In this document: one piece after another, positions 63,760-64,000 of the stretch
Layout of the letters: the number at the start of each line of letters is the position of its first letter
Position numbering within the stretch: position 1 is the first letter of the stretch
Assembly: GCA_020796225.1 (NCBI GenBank)
Contig: CM036755.1
Coordinates: 17,735,317 to 17,799,316 of the forward strand
DNA from: Arion vulgaris
Taxonomy: Eukaryota > Mollusca > Gastropoda > Stylommatophora > Arionidae
DNA length: 64,000 bases
Reading direction: 5' to 3'
The notes under the pieces: generated by a model
What the model was told of the DNA's origin: nothing
Database searches by the model: none
What the model saw: the letters and a program-made list of their open reading frames with translations, nothing else
Program-made: the position numbers and the translations under genes

Positions 63760-64000
63760 TTGAGATTTTGTCAGCTCACCCGCTATGAATTCAGATGTAG
63801 CCATGGCATTTAATATGGGACCTCTGACTGTTTTGCGTCAAGGTTTGCTTTCTTTATCACGAGTGTCCCTCACCATTCAGGCGAGCCTTACTACGACTTC
63901 AGAGGTACTTGTAATTTAGACCCCCAAGTAAAGAGTCAGATCTACCATCATGTCGTGCCTATAACAACCGGCAACCCGGATGCAGATCCCGATGAAGACC
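63760..64000 (+). repeat. Dispersed repeat F6, copy 2, running off the edge
   Basis: CCCGCTATGAATTCAGATGT, GACTGTTTTGCGTCAAGGT, CTTCAGAGGTACTTGTAAT are collinear with 15335-15482. The last ~75 bp (GTCGTGCCTATAACAACCGG) have no counterpart at copy 1. Confidence 0.7.

Overview
This 64-kb window looks like repeat-dominated nuclear DNA from an animal. I find no host protein-coding gene, rRNA, intact tRNA or CRISPR array that I can support. The evidence for a eukaryote is direct: non-LTR retrotransposon (LINE) reverse-transcriptase remnants, tRNA-derived SINEs with B-box-like heads and simple-repeat tails, hAT-like elements with 8-bp target-site duplications (TSDs), and dozens of mini- and microsatellite arrays. 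The LINE C-terminal sequence style and short GGGAGGTAA / GGGGAGATAA motifs suggest a mollusc, perhaps a gastropod. That host assignment is inference from memory and is weak.

Layout. About half the window is tandem repeat. The main arrays are: 50-bp (1-284), 34-bp (1.25 kb), 33-bp (2.4-2.9 kb), 62-bp (5.2-6.0 kb), 55-bp inside a LINE (7.0-7.8 kb), polypurine (9.1-10.4 kb), 26-bp (10.8-11.5 kb), ~41-bp (12.6-13.5 kb), 51-bp (14.1-14.6 kb), 78-bp locus 1 (17.0-17.5 kb), 20-bp (18.9-19.4 kb), 40-bp (23.3-24.5 kb), 37-bp inside a hAT-like element (27.4-29.25 kb), 75/31-bp (31.6-32.4 kb), 58-bp (36.2-38.1 kb), TAC-rich (38.8-39.8 kb), GAA (42.4-43.1 kb), 21-bp with a 1,018-bp tandem duplication (44.2-47.0 kb), 78-bp locus 2 (48.4-52.2 kb), 52-bp (52.9-54.7 kb), then 21-, 22-, 39-, 40- and 36-bp arrays up to 59.4 kb. 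Most long open reading frames here are translations of arrays whose unit length is a multiple of three, or of trinucleotide repeats. They are not genes.

Between the arrays lie dispersed elements. I use local names. F1 and F2 are two SINE subfamilies sharing a head and core and ending in (GAA)n. F3 is a tRNA-like SINE ending in (CAAT)n. F4 and F5 are tRNA-like SINEs with clear B boxes. E is a dispersed repeat of unknown class. L-a to L-h are LINE 3' remnants, all frameshifted or truncated. H1-H3 are hAT-like DNA elements. One insertion made of inverted 230-bp arms resembles a Penelope-like element and carries a hammerhead-like motif in each arm.

How the parts relate. Several insertions can be read base by base because the host element resumes on the far side: SINE in LINE (1.65 kb, 40.2 kb), hAT-like element in F3 in LINE (3.3-4.2 kb), a 578-bp unknown element in F2 (19.8-20.4 kb), the inverted-arm element in F1 in F3 (33.4-34.6 kb), and F4 in LINE-like sequence (48.0 kb). 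The recurring theme is that mobile elements seed tandem arrays: SINE tails have grown into long GAA or CAAT tracts, an internal 55-bp stretch of a LINE has become a minisatellite, a ~2.2-kb hAT-like element holds about 50 copies of a 37-bp unit, and repeat E is present both with and without an expanded array.
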